Positions 1 to 10,436 of a stretch of 64,000 nt of DNA are shown one piece after another; the stretch's first letter is position 1, and each line of letters opens with the position of its first letter. Source of the stretch: Ophiura sarsii (Eukaryota > Echinodermata > Ophiuroidea > Amphilepidida > Ophiuridae); contig CM069455.1 of NCBI GenBank assembly GCA_035610835.1, forward strand, positions 21,279,874 through 21,343,873. Reading direction: 5' to 3'. The notes beneath the pieces were generated by a model. It made no database searches. It was given only the letters and a program-made list of their open reading frames with translations, and was not told the DNA's origin. Both the position numbers and the translations under genes were made by a program.

Positions 1-547
1 ATATGAGACACCTTGAATCATATGAATACAAAGATATCTTCATGAGTTATAGTGGCAGGAATACAATCCATGTTGTATTCGAATACAATTTTGTATTCAA
101 GTTGTATATATGATTATATAAATCATGGTTTCTCTGATGTGCATAGAAAATCACATGAATACGCTATCTTTGTTTAAATGTTAAAATCTACCCAAAACCC
201 TTGCTAGTCAACTCCAGATTTGTCCATCTCTATCCAAAAGTCAAGTGAGTGCAAGCCATCCCTAAAGGTATCAAGTGAGTACATCAGGTCCCCACCGTAT
301 TTGTTTGAAATTAATTAAAGTATAAAATATTTATCTAAGTATAATCGAAGATTTAGCAAAACATAACAGAATGAAAACATCAACCCTGGGGCAACTGCTC
401 AATGTAATCCAAAACCACAGACATGGCGCTAGACTTGTAACAGTCTGAGATGGAATAAAGCATACGATACTGTTCCAGCAAGACTTGTATCTGGAACAAG
501 TTATTTGTAGATTGTATTCGTATTCAGCGGTTGTGCCTCATCGTCAT
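1..547. other. Gene-free AT-rich DNA
   Basis: Short TGTATTCGAATACAA-like inverted words are at 61-100. No coding sequence or element could be supported. Confidence 0.5.
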
Positions 548-555
548 GTAATAAT

Positions 556-869
556 CCCGGGGAGGGGGGGGGGGGGGGGGGGGGGGTACTCAGATTTGGT
601 TTGGTCGGGGGTGTGCCGCTGGAGATTCAAAACTCCTATCCATTTTTAAGGGTGATTTTGGAAAAATCGGTACCCATTTTTAGGGGTTTTGTTTCATTTT
701 AGACCGAATTTTCGCAAATTATCCGGGAAAAAGACTGAATTTTCGCGAAAAATAGACCCATGACTATGGATTTTTCAGTTGAAAAGCCTACCCATGGCTA
801 AGAATGTCTCATGAAAAAACGACCCACTGGAGCGGCACGTCCCCGTATGCCTTACATACGTGAGTACGG
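556..869 (+). mobile_element. G-tract MITE, family 1, copy 1 (8-bp TSD)
   Basis: The 314-bp element is flanked by perfect 8-bp duplications GTAATAAT (548-555 and 870-877). The left end has CCCGGGG, a run of about 23 G and TACTC; the right end reads GAGTACGG. The same sequence occurs inverted at 37497-37787. There is no coding capacity. An 8-bp TSD with T at position 2 and A at position 7 fits hAT, but superfamily membership is inferred. Confidence 0.8.
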
Positions 870-1138
870 GTAATAATGTGGAACCTTTTTGAAGGGCTTA
901 TTAATAAATTGATGTGTTAGAACTGTGTTATAAATAAAACATGTGCATAAATCCCAGACATAATCAGAGTGGAGTATGAAAGCGGAAATGAATATGGTAT
1001 AGTACTGATATTGCCATGACTGTGAGTCCAGGGGAGCCATGCACTCAGGGCTTTATGTGATATTTATTTCATTCAACTGCACCAAGTTTTGATGTAATTT
1101 GCATGAATTTCTACATATTTTAAACATTGTGGACATAT

Positions 1139-1194
1139 AATTTGTACAGCATTGGAAGCCATTATTGATTTGTACAGTATTGGAAGCCATTATT
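1139..1194 (+). repeat. 28-bp tandem duplication
   Basis: ATTTGTACAG, one variable base, then TTGGAAGCCATTATTG occur twice in direct succession. Confidence 0.8.
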
Positions 1195-1296
1195 GATTTT
1201 CCCATTGAGCTTCACTTCCTGTACAACAATGGCTGTTAGTTTCCTGCTTAACTCTCTTCACCAAACTTTCAATGGCTTCTCTAATACTTCTATATA

Positions 1297-1762
1297 AACT
1301 GCTCACAAAAAGTATCGTAACACTTAGAAATGATCCAATATATAACGGCTCGAAAGGGTATGCATTAATCGAAGCTAATAACCAAGTGCATAATTTTGTT
1401 CTGCGTATTTTGACACCTCGATCGATGAGATACGATGTTGCGGAGCGGAGTTATTGTCATTTCAATGATCGTGGGTGCAGTTTCCAAGGTGACACTCATC
1501 CCTATTGAAAATCACGAATCTGATCATTCTAAACAGTAATGCAAACCTCTTTCTATAGAGTGATTGTCACTTTTGAAACTGGACCCACGACCATTGAAAT
1601 GACAATAACTCCGCTCCGCAACATCGTATCTCATCGATCGAGGTGTCAAAATACGCAGAACAAAATTATGCACTTGGTTATTTGCTTCGATTAATGCATA
1701 CCATTTCGAGCCGTTATATATTGGATCATTTCTAAGTGTTACGATACTTTTTGTGAGCAGTT
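1297..1762. mobile_element. 466-bp palindromic MITE copy 1 (TA TSD)
   Basis: Two arms of about 215 bp are near-perfect reverse complements around a spacer of about 40 bp. Termini are AACTGCTCACAAAAAGTATC and its complement, flanked by TA (1295-1296 and 1763-1764). TA duplication with long inverted repeats fits a Tc1/mariner-type non-autonomous element. The second copy at 44992-45457 has exactly the same length. Confidence 0.85.
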
Positions 1763-1786
1763 TATGAGAATGCTTTATGGACAGTG

Positions 1787-3075
1787 ATGCCTAAATTGAA
1801 ATCTACAACAGTGGCCATCAATCCTGATATTTATGATCTTCTTATGGATGAATTTTGTGCACGATATGGACCAGCTGATAACCGAGGAAGCAAAGGAGAT
1901 ATCTACAAGTGTCAAATGCAGAGTGGAGAAACTGTGACAATTACCTGCTACTCCAGCACTACTAACATTTCTGTGCAAGGTTCTCTACATGAACAATGGA
2001 TAGACAATGTACTAATAGAGATGAAACTCAAACTTGCAACAGTTGACACTTCTATAGATAATTCAACATCTATATGCACACAACCAACAACGTCAACGCC
2101 TCATCAACACAGCTCTACATTGCCATGCTTTGACATCAATGCTTCATCAAGTATGTTTATGGACTATCCATCTACCAATCATGTTGGTATACAGACAGAT
2201 AAGGCCACTGCTTGTGTCAGTGTTGGAACACAAACCAATACCACAGCGCCAAAGCCAGCACCAAGACTTTCCCTTCAAGCAGTTGTAAAATCTATGCCCA
2301 TCCCTGCCCCAAGAATGTTTCCCAGCTGCGCCACATCTGTGGAACCTAAAGTCTCAACAACATCATCAACTTCTGTCACAGAACAATCTCAGCAAAGACC
2401 AACCCCCAAACCAAGAACCAGTGTCAGCCCAACAACCAAAGTAAGACCTACTCCAAAACCAAGGACACAGCTACAGCAACATCATTTACATGTAACATCT
2501 TCCCCTCGAACATCTACAAAGCAGACTACAAAGCAGACTATACTCGTTATTGGTGATTCGATCCCAAAATACCTGGATGGCAAAAAGATGTCCAAGCGCT
2601 ACAATGTTATCAACCAGTGTATCCCTGGCAGCAATCTAGAAGCATGGACTAAGCTTGCCCCAATGTATATTAAGGAGTTTATGCCAACAAGTGTGATCAT
2701 TCATATTGGAACAAATAACATTTCCCGTTGTTACACTGATCATAGTATAGACCTCTACCAATGTGTCATCGCCAATATTCTGAGCGTGGATCCTACTATC
2801 AAAATTGCAGTGTCGTCTCTCACAACACAGAACCATGAAGGACATTTCTTTTGGATAACAGAATTCAATGGAGACTGCTACGAATGTGCAACAAGAACAA
2901 TTGGACCTACATTGACAATGATAATATAGACTATTCATATCTCGCGCGCGATGGCTTGCATCTTAATAGAGCTGGTGTCACCATTCTCGCAAAGAACTAT
3001 ATCTGGTATATCAAAGGACTTTGGAACTCATCTCAGGATTTTCCCATGCCACCTATTCATTGGAGAAGGAACTAA
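1787..3075 (+). pseudogene. CR1-like ORF1, SGNH esterase, one frameshift
   Basis: The first ATG at 1787 opens 380 codons to a stop at 2929. Residues 1-240 are rich in Ser, Thr and Pro and hold several PxPKPRT-like repeats. An SGNH/GDSL hydrolase core follows: GDS near residues 256-258 and HIGTNN near 306-311. The last catalytic block (DGLHLN, about 2950-2967) is in another frame that is open to 3075. Reading therefore slips once at about 2840-2860, equivalent to one lost base. The bypassed tail of the first frame has no family resemblance, so the slip is mutational rather than programmed. Esterases of this kind occur in ORF1 of CR1-like elements, where the protein is thought to bind RNA or membranes. 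This copy probably makes a truncated ORF1 product without its last catalytic block. Confidence 0.8.
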
Positions 3076-6000
3076 TAATCTCAAACCCTAGAAATGTGGA
3101 TGGTAATGTTGATATTAATAGAACTGTAATTTCACAATCACATTGTGTAACAAATATCCAAAAATGTAGCAAGAAATCTTGCCTTAACTTTTGTGGTGAA
3201 TGTGTATCAAAAATTGCTAAGAATGATAATTATGTAACTTGTAATAATTGTACTCTTGATTTTCATCTCAAATGTGTTGATATTTCAGAAATTCAGTATA
3301 CCTATAATTGGTTTTGCAGAAATTGTTTTCATAAGGTCTGTAATGATGAACTTCCTTTCAATGATGGTTTTATTGATCTCCGATGTAAGATTCAAAAGGG
3401 ATTAAAGATAGCTCATTTAAATATTCAAGGGTTAATTTACAAGACCGACTATCTTAATCTTTTTATGAATGATAATGCTATTGATGTAATGTGTATAAAT
3501 GAAACATGGTTAAATAAGGATGTTGATGACGCAGAAGTGAACATTGATGGTTATACTACATTCAGACTTGATAGACAAAACGGGAAAATCCGTGGGGGTG
3601 TTTTATGTTATGTCAAGGATGGTATTTCTTCAAAACAAAATGTTGATCTATATGAAGCTGACATGGAAGCTATTTTTGTTGAAATTAACTTGCCAAAAAC
3701 CAAGCCTATTCTCATTTGTAGTATCTATCGTCCACCAGACTGTACTGTAGACTTCTTAGATAAGCTTGACAATATGTTCCAAAAGTGTAATAATATTTAT
3801 GATGATGTATATATTTTAGGGGATTTTAACTTAGATCAAGCAAAAACATGTAATTTAAGGAAAGTAACAAGTTTAGCAAATAATTCACACATGAAACAAA
3901 TCATTAAAGATTATACAAGGATAGCAGTAAATAGTAAAACTAAAATTGATCTAATATTTGTGTCTAAGCCAGAACTTGTTAAATCATGTGGTGTGCACAG
4001 CTTAGGCCTCAGTGACCATTCATTAACATATGTTGTTAGGAAATGTAATCAACTTAAACTTCCTCCAAGAGTTGTTAAATCTAGATGTTTTAAAAACTTC
4101 AATGAACTTGAATTTATCAATACTATCAAGAATATTAATTGGGATAATATATGCTCTAATAACAGTGTTAATGATGCGCTTCACCAATGGCAGAGTCTTT
4201 TTACTGAAGCATGCGATAAGCATGCACCATTTAAAGAGAAAAAAATTAAAGGTTGTCTACCTGAGTGGATTAATGGGGACTTTTTAAAACTAAGTAAAGA
4301 CAGGGATTACTATTTTGCAATGGCGCATAAAACAAATAGTCAAGAAGATTGGAATAAAGCTAAATCACTCAGGAATAAAGTAAACAATATGAGATATTAT
4401 TTGAAAAAGAACTATTGTAATGATGCCATAACTAGTAATATGCATGATAGTAAAAAATTATGGAAAACAATTAAGAAAATTGTACCTAACAAAAAATCAG
4501 TTGTGCCTACTTCAATTTCTAACAAAGAGGGTCAATGTTCTGGCAATAGTAAAGACATGGCAGATGAATTTAATAAGTATTTTACTTCAATTGGTGATAA
4601 ACTAGGCAGTAAATTCAATGAGCATAATAATGTAAAATGTCCTTGTAATAGTGCATGTTTAAGTGACAACTGTATTGGTATTGACAATAATTTTAAATTT
4701 GGTACAATTTCAGCTGAGTTTGTCTTTAAACATATAAATAAAATGCAAAATAGTAAATCACCAGGACTAGATCAGTTCAATGTCAGGTTGTTGAAATTGG
4801 CTGTGCCCTTCATTTCAAATTGCATTGCTCATATCTGCAACCTGTCTCTGAATGATTCTACTTTCCCTGATGGTTGGAAGAAAGCTAAGGTGACACCAAT
4901 ATTCAAATCAGGTGACAAAACAGAAGTAGGTAACTATAGGCCCATCTCAGTTTTACCAATTGTTTCTAAAATCATTGAAAGGGCTGTTCATGATCAATTA
5001 TATGTTTACCTAACAAATGCAGGTTTACTTTCAAATGCTCAATCTGGATTTCGGCCCAAACATTCCACTTCCACTACTCTTCTTGATGTACAAGATTTCA
5101 TTTTGAAAAATATGGATGATGGATATGCTACTGGTGTAATATTTATTGATTTAAAAAAAGCATTTGACACTGTAAATCATGAAATTCTTCTTAAGAAACT
5201 TAAGCATTACGGTATTAATAATAATGAACTCTTATGGTTTGAGTCATATTTAAGCAACAGATTACAGACAGTAAATGTAAATTCAAGTTTATCTGATTTC
5301 AAACCTATTAACATAGGCATTCCTCAGGGTTCTATCTTAGGCCCATTACTCTTCATAATTTTTGTTAATTGTTTACCTGAAGCTGTAGATGGATGTAAGA
5401 CTGTAATGTATGCCGATGATACTTCATTAATGTATAAAGCTAACAATATGTGTGATCTTCAAATTCAATTAGAATCATGCTTAAATAAAGTAGCTGACTG
5501 GTTCAAAGCTAATAAACTTACTCTGAATGTTGACAAGACTAAGTTCATGATATTTGGTACTAAAAAAATGCTAGAGAGGTTCCAAGATGTTAAACTAACT
5601 TACAATAATTTGACTATTGAAAGAGTAGATGAATTTAAGTACCTGGGTGTAAAGTTAGACAGCAACCTGTCTTGGTCGGCTCATGTTGATTATTTATGTA
5701 AAAATGTCAGTAAAAGAACTGGTATCATCAAACGTATGAAACATTTTCTTCCATATCAGACTATTGTAATGCTATCAAATGCTCTTGTTATTCCTCACTT
5801 TGATTATGGAAGCACTGTTTGGTCAAACTTTTCTGCTGAGTTTCATAACAAATTACAGGTACTTCATAATAACCTAGCTAGGATAATTCTATCAGCTGAT
5901 ATTAGAACACCAACAAATGATATGATGGATATACTTAAATGGGTAAAACTTGATAAAAGATGGCATAATCACCTAACTCTTATTGTGTATAAATGTTTGA

Positions 6001-6239
6001 GAAATTTAAGTCCATCATACATATCTGCCCAATTTGAATTTGTTCATAACAGCCATTCACATCTTACAAGAAATCACACAAGTAATACATTGGCTGTGCC
6101 AAAATTTAAATCCAATTCAGGCTTGCGCACATTTCATGTTAGGGCAGCATATGCCTGGAATAGCCTACCAGCAGCAGTCAGAATTGAACTGGAGAACATG
6201 ACTGTGCACCAATTTAAGTCTAAGATTAACGGACTCTAA
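3021..6239 (+). CDS. CR1-like ORF2: PHD finger, AP endonuclease, reverse transcriptase
   Basis: This frame is open for over 1070 codons; numbering is from 3021. A C4HC3 PHD finger is complete: C58, C61, C74, C77, H82, C85, C99, C102. The APE-type endonuclease spans about 130-345 with HLNIQG, NETWL, RGGV, IYRPP, GDFNLD and SDHS. The reverse transcriptase spans about 600-880, with NYRPIS, GFRPKHST, FIDLKKAFDTVNH (about 708), GIPQGSILGPLLF (about 769) and catalytic YADD (about 797-800). A C-terminal region typical of the clade ends near AYAWNSLP. No ATG starts this frame: it opens at 2970, overlaps the end of ORF1 by about 105 bp, and the first internal Met is residue 149, inside the endonuclease. 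Translation presumably depends on coupling to ORF1. The enzymes nick target DNA and prime reverse transcription there. All key residues are present. Confidence 0.92.
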   Translation: MELISGFSHATYSLEKELIISNPRNVDGNVDINRTVISQSHCVTNIQKCSKKSCLNFCGECVSKIAKNDNYVTCNNCTLDFHLKCVDISEIQYTYNWFCRNCFHKVCNDELPFNDGFIDLRCKIQKGLKIAHLNIQGLIYKTDYLNLFMNDNAIDVMCINETWLNKDVDDAEVNIDGYTTFRLDRQNGKIRGGVLCYVKDGISSKQNVDLYEADMEAIFVEINLPKTKPILICSIYRPPDCTVDFLDKLDNMFQKCNNIYDDVYILGDFNLDQAKTCNLRKVTSLANNSHMKQIIKDYTRIAVNSKTKIDLIFVSKPELVKSCGVHSLGLSDHSLTYVVRKCNQLKLPPRVVKSRCFKNFNELEFINTIKNINWDNICSNNSVNDALHQWQSLFTEACDKHAPFKEKKIKGCLPEWINGDFLKLSKDRDYYFAMAHKTNSQEDWNKAKSLRNKVNNMRYYLKKNYCNDAITSNMHDSKKLWKTIKKIVPNKKSVVPTSISNKEGQCSGNSKDMADEFNKYFTSIGDKLGSKFNEHNNVKCPCNSACLSDNCIGIDNNFKFGTISAEFVFKHINKMQNSKSPGLDQFNVRLLKLAVPFISNCIAHICNLSLNDSTFPDGWKKAKVTPIFKSGDKTEVGNYRPISVLPIVSKIIERAVHDQLYVYLTNAGLLSNAQSGFRPKHSTSTTLLDVQDFILKNMDDGYATGVIFIDLKKAFDTVNHEILLKKLKHYGINNNELLWFESYLSNRLQTVNVNSSLSDFKPINIGIPQGSILGPLLFIIFVNCLPEAVDGCKTVMYADDTSLMYKANNMCDLQIQLESCLNKVADWFKANKLTLNVDKTKFMIFGTKKMLERFQDVKLTYNNLTIERVDEFKYLGVKLDSNLSWSAHVDYLCKNVSKRTGIIKRMKHFLPYQTIVMLSNALVIPHFDYGSTVWSNFSAEFHNKLQVLHNNLARIILSADIRTPTNDMMDILKWVKLDKRWHNHLTLIVYKCLRNLSPSYISAQFEFVHNSHSHLTRNHTSNTLAVPKFKSNSGLRTFHVRAAYAWNSLPAAVRIELENMTVHQFKSKINGL

Positions 6240-6435
6240 TTGTGTGCAAAATACTTCTTAATTATACATGTAAATATTATTTTGCTATTTCTGTTTGATT
6301 CATGTATTATGTGTAAATAGTTGAACATGTCTTTGTAAATACTGTATTATTTTATGTATGATGAGGGCCTGCTTGGAAAGCAGTGCTTGACACTGAAGCT
6401 GTTTACCCTCAATAAAGAAAGAATAAACAACAACA
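6240..6435 (+). other. CR1-like element 3' UTR and terminus
   Basis: About 190 bp follow the ORF2 stop. The stretch holds a G-rich segment (6362-6400) and two AATAAA signals, then ends in repeated ACA triplets. Reverse transcriptases of this clade recognise the RNA 3' end, so this part is probably needed for mobility. No target-site duplication could be fixed by eye. Confidence 0.6.
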
Positions 6436-6524
6436 ACATTAGAGTTGTAAGTATTCGTGTGAATGAAAATGCAAATTAAGAGTATCACAGGTGCTCTTTC
6501 AAACAACCAGCCTGCAATTGCAAA

Positions 6525-6614
6525 CACTAGAAGCCTATCGCGTCTCAACAATTTCAAATGCGTCTCGAAGTTGAGACGCATTTGATATTGTTGAGAGGCG
6601 ATAGGCTTCTAGTG
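6525..6614. repeat. Near-perfect 90-bp hairpin
   Basis: CACTAGAAGCCTATCGCGTC is followed by its reverse complement with a 4-nt loop; the arms are about 42 bp with only a few mismatches. The hairpin lies about 90 bp past the end of the CR1-like element. It could be a minimal foldback element or a small hairpin RNA source; no TSD is clear. Confidence 0.75.
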
Positions 6615-6736
6615 AAAGGCCCCAACTAAATGTATCAAAATCGATGATTGATTTCAAAGAATAAGAGGGATTATGGCGCTATCTCGCCACATTTGTTTTT
6701 TCTCTTTTTGAGACATGTGCATGATAGTGCATACAT

Positions 6737-6756
6737 CCCCCCCCCCCCCCCCCCCC
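6737..6756 (+). repeat. 20-bp C-tract
   Basis: An uninterrupted C run is followed by GAGGATATGGTATAGTA. A similar GAATATGGTATAGTACTGAT lies at about 989, near the first G-tract MITE, so a decayed G-tract element is possible here. Confidence 0.8.
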
Positions 6757-7225
6757 GAGGATATGGTATAGTAGGGATATTATTGGCATGAGAGTATGAC
6801 TGATGAACTAACCTGACTGACTGAGGTACCGAATGGTTGACATCATTATAGGAACAAGGATGCCCTCAAGAATGATGGAGCTTAGAAATGGATATTGCAT
6901 TTATGTAGCTGTGATCAAATACCTGTTAAAAGTGGTGTCAACAATTTCTTGATCTTGATTTTTTACACATTCCCTAATTCTGACCATTTACCACCACATA
7001 TCAGCTCAAACCCCCTTTACAGCTTAATGTTGTTGACAGAGACACCCTTTTACCACTACATGGGCAATCTGGATACCTTAATTAGCATCTTCGTTTTCAG
7101 GTGGACTCTAAAAACTATATTATTTAGTGTACTGTGGCCCCTAGGAGTAAATAATATGTTAGAGATGCTATTGGCTAGTGTTATGTGTGACTGAGACAGA
7201 GGTACACACCGGATGGTAGACATTG

Positions 7226-7770
7226 GGATTCAATGAACTCACACGCTTACGCACTCACTCCGTGCCAGACACCCGGGGGGGGGGGGGGGGGGGCTACTTA
7301 AGTGGATATGAGTTTACGGAGATGTGGCGCCAATCCCATTTTCCACCCTCTGGTAAATGGATGGACCCCTTTTCAAAGCCATTTTTTTTGGTAAATGTAT
7401 ATTATAGGTCTTTCATGCCAGACACCCAGGGGGGGGGGGTGCTACATAAGTGGATATGAGTTTACGGGGATGTGGCATCAATCCCATTTTTCACCCTCTG
7501 GTAAATAGATGGACCCCTTTTCAAAGCCATTTTTTGGTTAATGTATGGGTCTTAAATCCTTAATTTTGCTGTTTATCACCACAATTTTAACAAAATCAGG
7601 TCAAACATATACATGTAGGAACATTATGGGTCCATTTTCACCTGAAAATTGGTTATGTTTGGGTCCGATTTTAATTTTGCTGGCAGCATATCCCTACCAA
7701 AAAATATCCTCATGGGATTCAATGAACTCCCATGCTTACGCACTTACTCCATCAGACCAGACATGGAGTC
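7226..7770 (+). repeat. Tandem 150-bp units with G-tracts
   Basis: TGCCAGACACCC, a G-tract, CTAC(T/A)TAAGTGGATATGAG and a shared tail beginning at about 7262 recur at about 7412 with a period near 150 bp. A diverged flank, GATTCAATGAACTC followed by CGCTTACGCACT, occurs at about 7228 and again at about 7715, so the array sits between two copies of a third sequence. The G-tract design resembles the G-tract MITEs, but no TSD was found. Confidence 0.6.
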
Positions 7771-8420
7771 TGACATGAAATTAACATGATTGTCTGGAGC
7801 CAAAGAGAAAAAAGTTGTTTGTATTCAAATGCCTGAAAATGTTTTTGTTTTTGTTCCGTGTTTATTTTATTAGCTTTACTATTTGAATTCAAATTCACTA
7901 AACAATGTCTGATATTAGTTTATAAACCTACTACCTAATTACTAATTTATTAACGAGCCTTCTTATTTAAGTACAAAATATCTTGCTGCTTGGAATTCTA
8001 TTTATCTTTTTAGTTGCAATGGTTAAAATTACTAACAAAATGGGGAGAAAGATGATAATTTACACATTTTACTGAAAAAACTCGATGAATTAAAAATCAA
8101 AACTGCTAACCCTGATACACATCCATAGCTAGACTACAAAATATAAATATTTATAAACCATTATCGATATTTTTTTAAATTGCATTGAATAACCAGATAT
8201 CAATTTTTATTCGGGCCTGAAGTTGGATATCCTCTTTTGTGTTTATATACTACAGCACTGACATGGTTACCGTATGTTTGAATAGTCATTGAGTACTCGG
8301 TGGCATTTAGATCCATTCAGTCATGTCTGTGACTTGTCCATGACCTTTTAAGCTCAAATACTATAGTATGATCAGTTACAAAAAGACCAGACTCTGTCAA
8401 ATTGGGCGGTTCCCTTCATC

Positions 8421-8650
8421 TACTGTATAAGTGGTAATTTTTGCACGATTAATATTTTGCACGATTAATTTTGTGCGCGATTATTTTTTTGCAGTTTTCC
8501 GTTTTGAACTGTTTTGCATATTTTTAAATTTGTGATTTGTAGCTTCACCTCATAGACCTATAGGCATGTGTTATTATTTTCGCCATAGCTCATTCGAGCG
8601 CAAAAATATATGAAAATATACGTAGTGCGAAAATGTCCACTATTAAAGTA
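8421..8650. mobile_element. Short MITE with TACTnTA ends
   Basis: The left end TACTGTATAAGTGGTAATTT and the complement of the right end (TACTTTAATAGTGGACATTT) match over about 26 bp. The interior repeats TGCACGATTAAT-like words. It is non-coding, with a diverged terminal repeat. Confidence 0.55.
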
Positions 8651-8956
8651 TTTTCTTTGCTAAATGATGTGGGGACTCGATCTTTTCATTATTCAATATA
8701 TTTTAAAGACCAATTTACTTTCAAATGCATAACCATGCGATCTACCACAATATTAAGCCATTCAAAAACTCTTTTATAGTCCTAAAATCAATTCAACTAA
8801 TTGCTCCCACAGAGTTAAAATGATAGCACCTAGCACCTGGCACACAGGAAGGAAACATTTTGTTCAGTAAATGAGTATACGCTATATGCAAGAATCCTAT
8901 TTTTACGACAAATGTGAAAATGGCTCAAATCAGTTCTGTAAATCCACTTTAAAATG

Positions 8957-9181
8957 CAGGGTCAGAAATTTGAGCAGAATCAGAGAATCCATTATTGCAA
9001 CGATTACAGTCGTTTAAGTTGCGAGAATCCAAGTCGATTCTCATAATTAATCTGTCTAACACACTATTTGAATGCAAGAGAATCCACAGATAAATGGATT
9101 CTCGCAACTTTTGACACTCGCAAAATCCTTAGCAAGAATCTAAATGGATTCTCGCAACCTTTGACAAACTTCTAAACCCTG
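8957..9181. mobile_element. CAGGG-type MITE, diverged copy
   Basis: Ends CAGGGTCAGAAATTTG and CAAACTTCTAAACCCTG are inverted repeats. The interior repeats GGATTCTCGCAA several times, as in the elements at 31126-31414 and 35162-35519. It is an older copy with no exact TSD. Confidence 0.6.
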
Positions 9182-9364
9182 AAATATGGTAGTGATTAAA
9201 ACAAGACAAGTCTTGAACAGCATGTCTTGCCTGCTTTTGCAACAGTGTCTAAAAGTCTAGTAATGTTAGCATGAGTGGGGGAATCATGATATTGCATCAT
9301 TAAAACATAAGTGGGGATAGTAATGTTGCATCATCAAAAAGGCCAAAAGGGAGACCCACCCTTA

Positions 9365-9575
9365 CCCAACATGAATGGTATTATAGTCTTCGAATACTCT
9401 TCAAACAACATTCGAAGGGTATTATACTGGTTTTATACCATTCAATAGCATTCGGGCAATCATAGTCTTCAATTTTAGTGGACCTGAATGGTGTTCGAAT
9501 GGTATAACACTGGTATACCCTTCGAATGGTATTATACCATTCGAATGGTATTGTATACCCTTCAATTATAATTAG
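9365..9575. repeat. TTCGAA-cored palindromic array, left block
   Basis: Irregular repeats of ACCATTCGAATGGTAT and AGTCTTCGAA variants, each self-complementary around TTCGAA, are spaced about 15-30 bp apart. The block is non-coding. Confidence 0.75.
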
Positions 9576-10079
9576 ATGCGAAGGCTATGTGGTCACATGA
9601 CCAAGACTGTCATTTCAAATTTGCTGAGGAACATGGCAGTTGGGTGTTGCATGCAGGCTGCATGGAATCATGTATATTGCCTTCTATTCAAGGCATTATC
9701 ATTTTATTTGGATGTAGATGATCATATTATCATCTAGAGTAGTGAATTGTTGCACTGTAATGCTGATGGTAGTAAAATGGCTAAAATGTGTAAAATTAGT
9801 AAGCTTTAAGCTAGCTAACTTACCAGTGGAATGAATGCTACATTGCTGAATTCTGCAGTCTACTTCAGGAAATTGCCAATGCACATGCATGATGAGTTAA
9901 CTAACATGATTTGGGGTGCATTGGTATTAGGTGAGTAATTAAGGATTGTGAATTGTTAGTGGCTGTGGAGGAGTGCCCCAAAGGTGCATGTATCCTGAGA
10001 TAGCCCTGCTGTGTATAAGAGCGGTACGTACGCGTAGCCAATGCATAGTATGGCAACAATTTGATTTCAGAGTTGCTAA

Positions 10080-10436
10080 ATGGTATCGTATAACCCATTA
10101 TAGCATTCGAATGGTATCGTATAGTCTTCGAATGGTATTCATATATACCATTCGAAGACTATACAATACCATTCGAATGGTATTATATAGTCTTCGAATG
10201 GTATTGAATAGTCTTCGAATGGTATTGCATACCATTCAATAATAGTCTTCATATCTCATTTAAATATTTCGGCTCAGAGGAAGGGTATTCGAAGGGTATT
10301 CGAAGACTATACAGTCTTCGAAGGGTGTATATAGTATTCGAAGACTATATCTACAGCATTCAACCAATGCAAAATAAGTCGAAGGCTATTTGTAAATAGC
10401 ATTCAAATAGTATTCGAATGCTATGTTTCGAATATT
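10080..10436. repeat. TTCGAA-cored palindromic array, right block
   Basis: At least fifteen units of GCATTCGAATGGTAT, AGTCTTCGAATGGTAT and ATTCGAAGACTAT occur in both orientations. The block shares its unit with 9365-9575, 500 bp upstream, so the two may be the ends of one element or remnants of one array. The central 500 bp lacks the motif. Confidence 0.78.

Larger units (their letters stand above)
1765..6435 (+). mobile_element. CR1-like non-LTR retrotransposon, nearly full length
   Basis: Two consecutive coding regions, ORF1 (SGNH esterase) and ORF2 (PHD finger, endonuclease, reverse transcriptase), are followed by about 190 bp of 3' UTR. The element ends with two AATAAA motifs (6411-6416 and 6422-6427) and a short ACA repeat, as expected for CR1/L2-type elements, which end in short repeats rather than long poly(A). 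An esterase and a PHD finger are both known in CR1-like elements. ORF2 is completely open, so the insertion is young; ORF1 carries one frameshift. The 5' boundary is uncertain because a 466-bp palindromic MITE ends at 1762, only about 25 bp before the first ORF1 codon. The MITE may have inserted into the 5' UTR, or the element may be 5' truncated there. Confidence 0.9.

Noticed and set aside
2851..3075. Separate small gene after ORF1
   Set aside because: It contains the last SGNH block and is the frameshifted end of ORF1.
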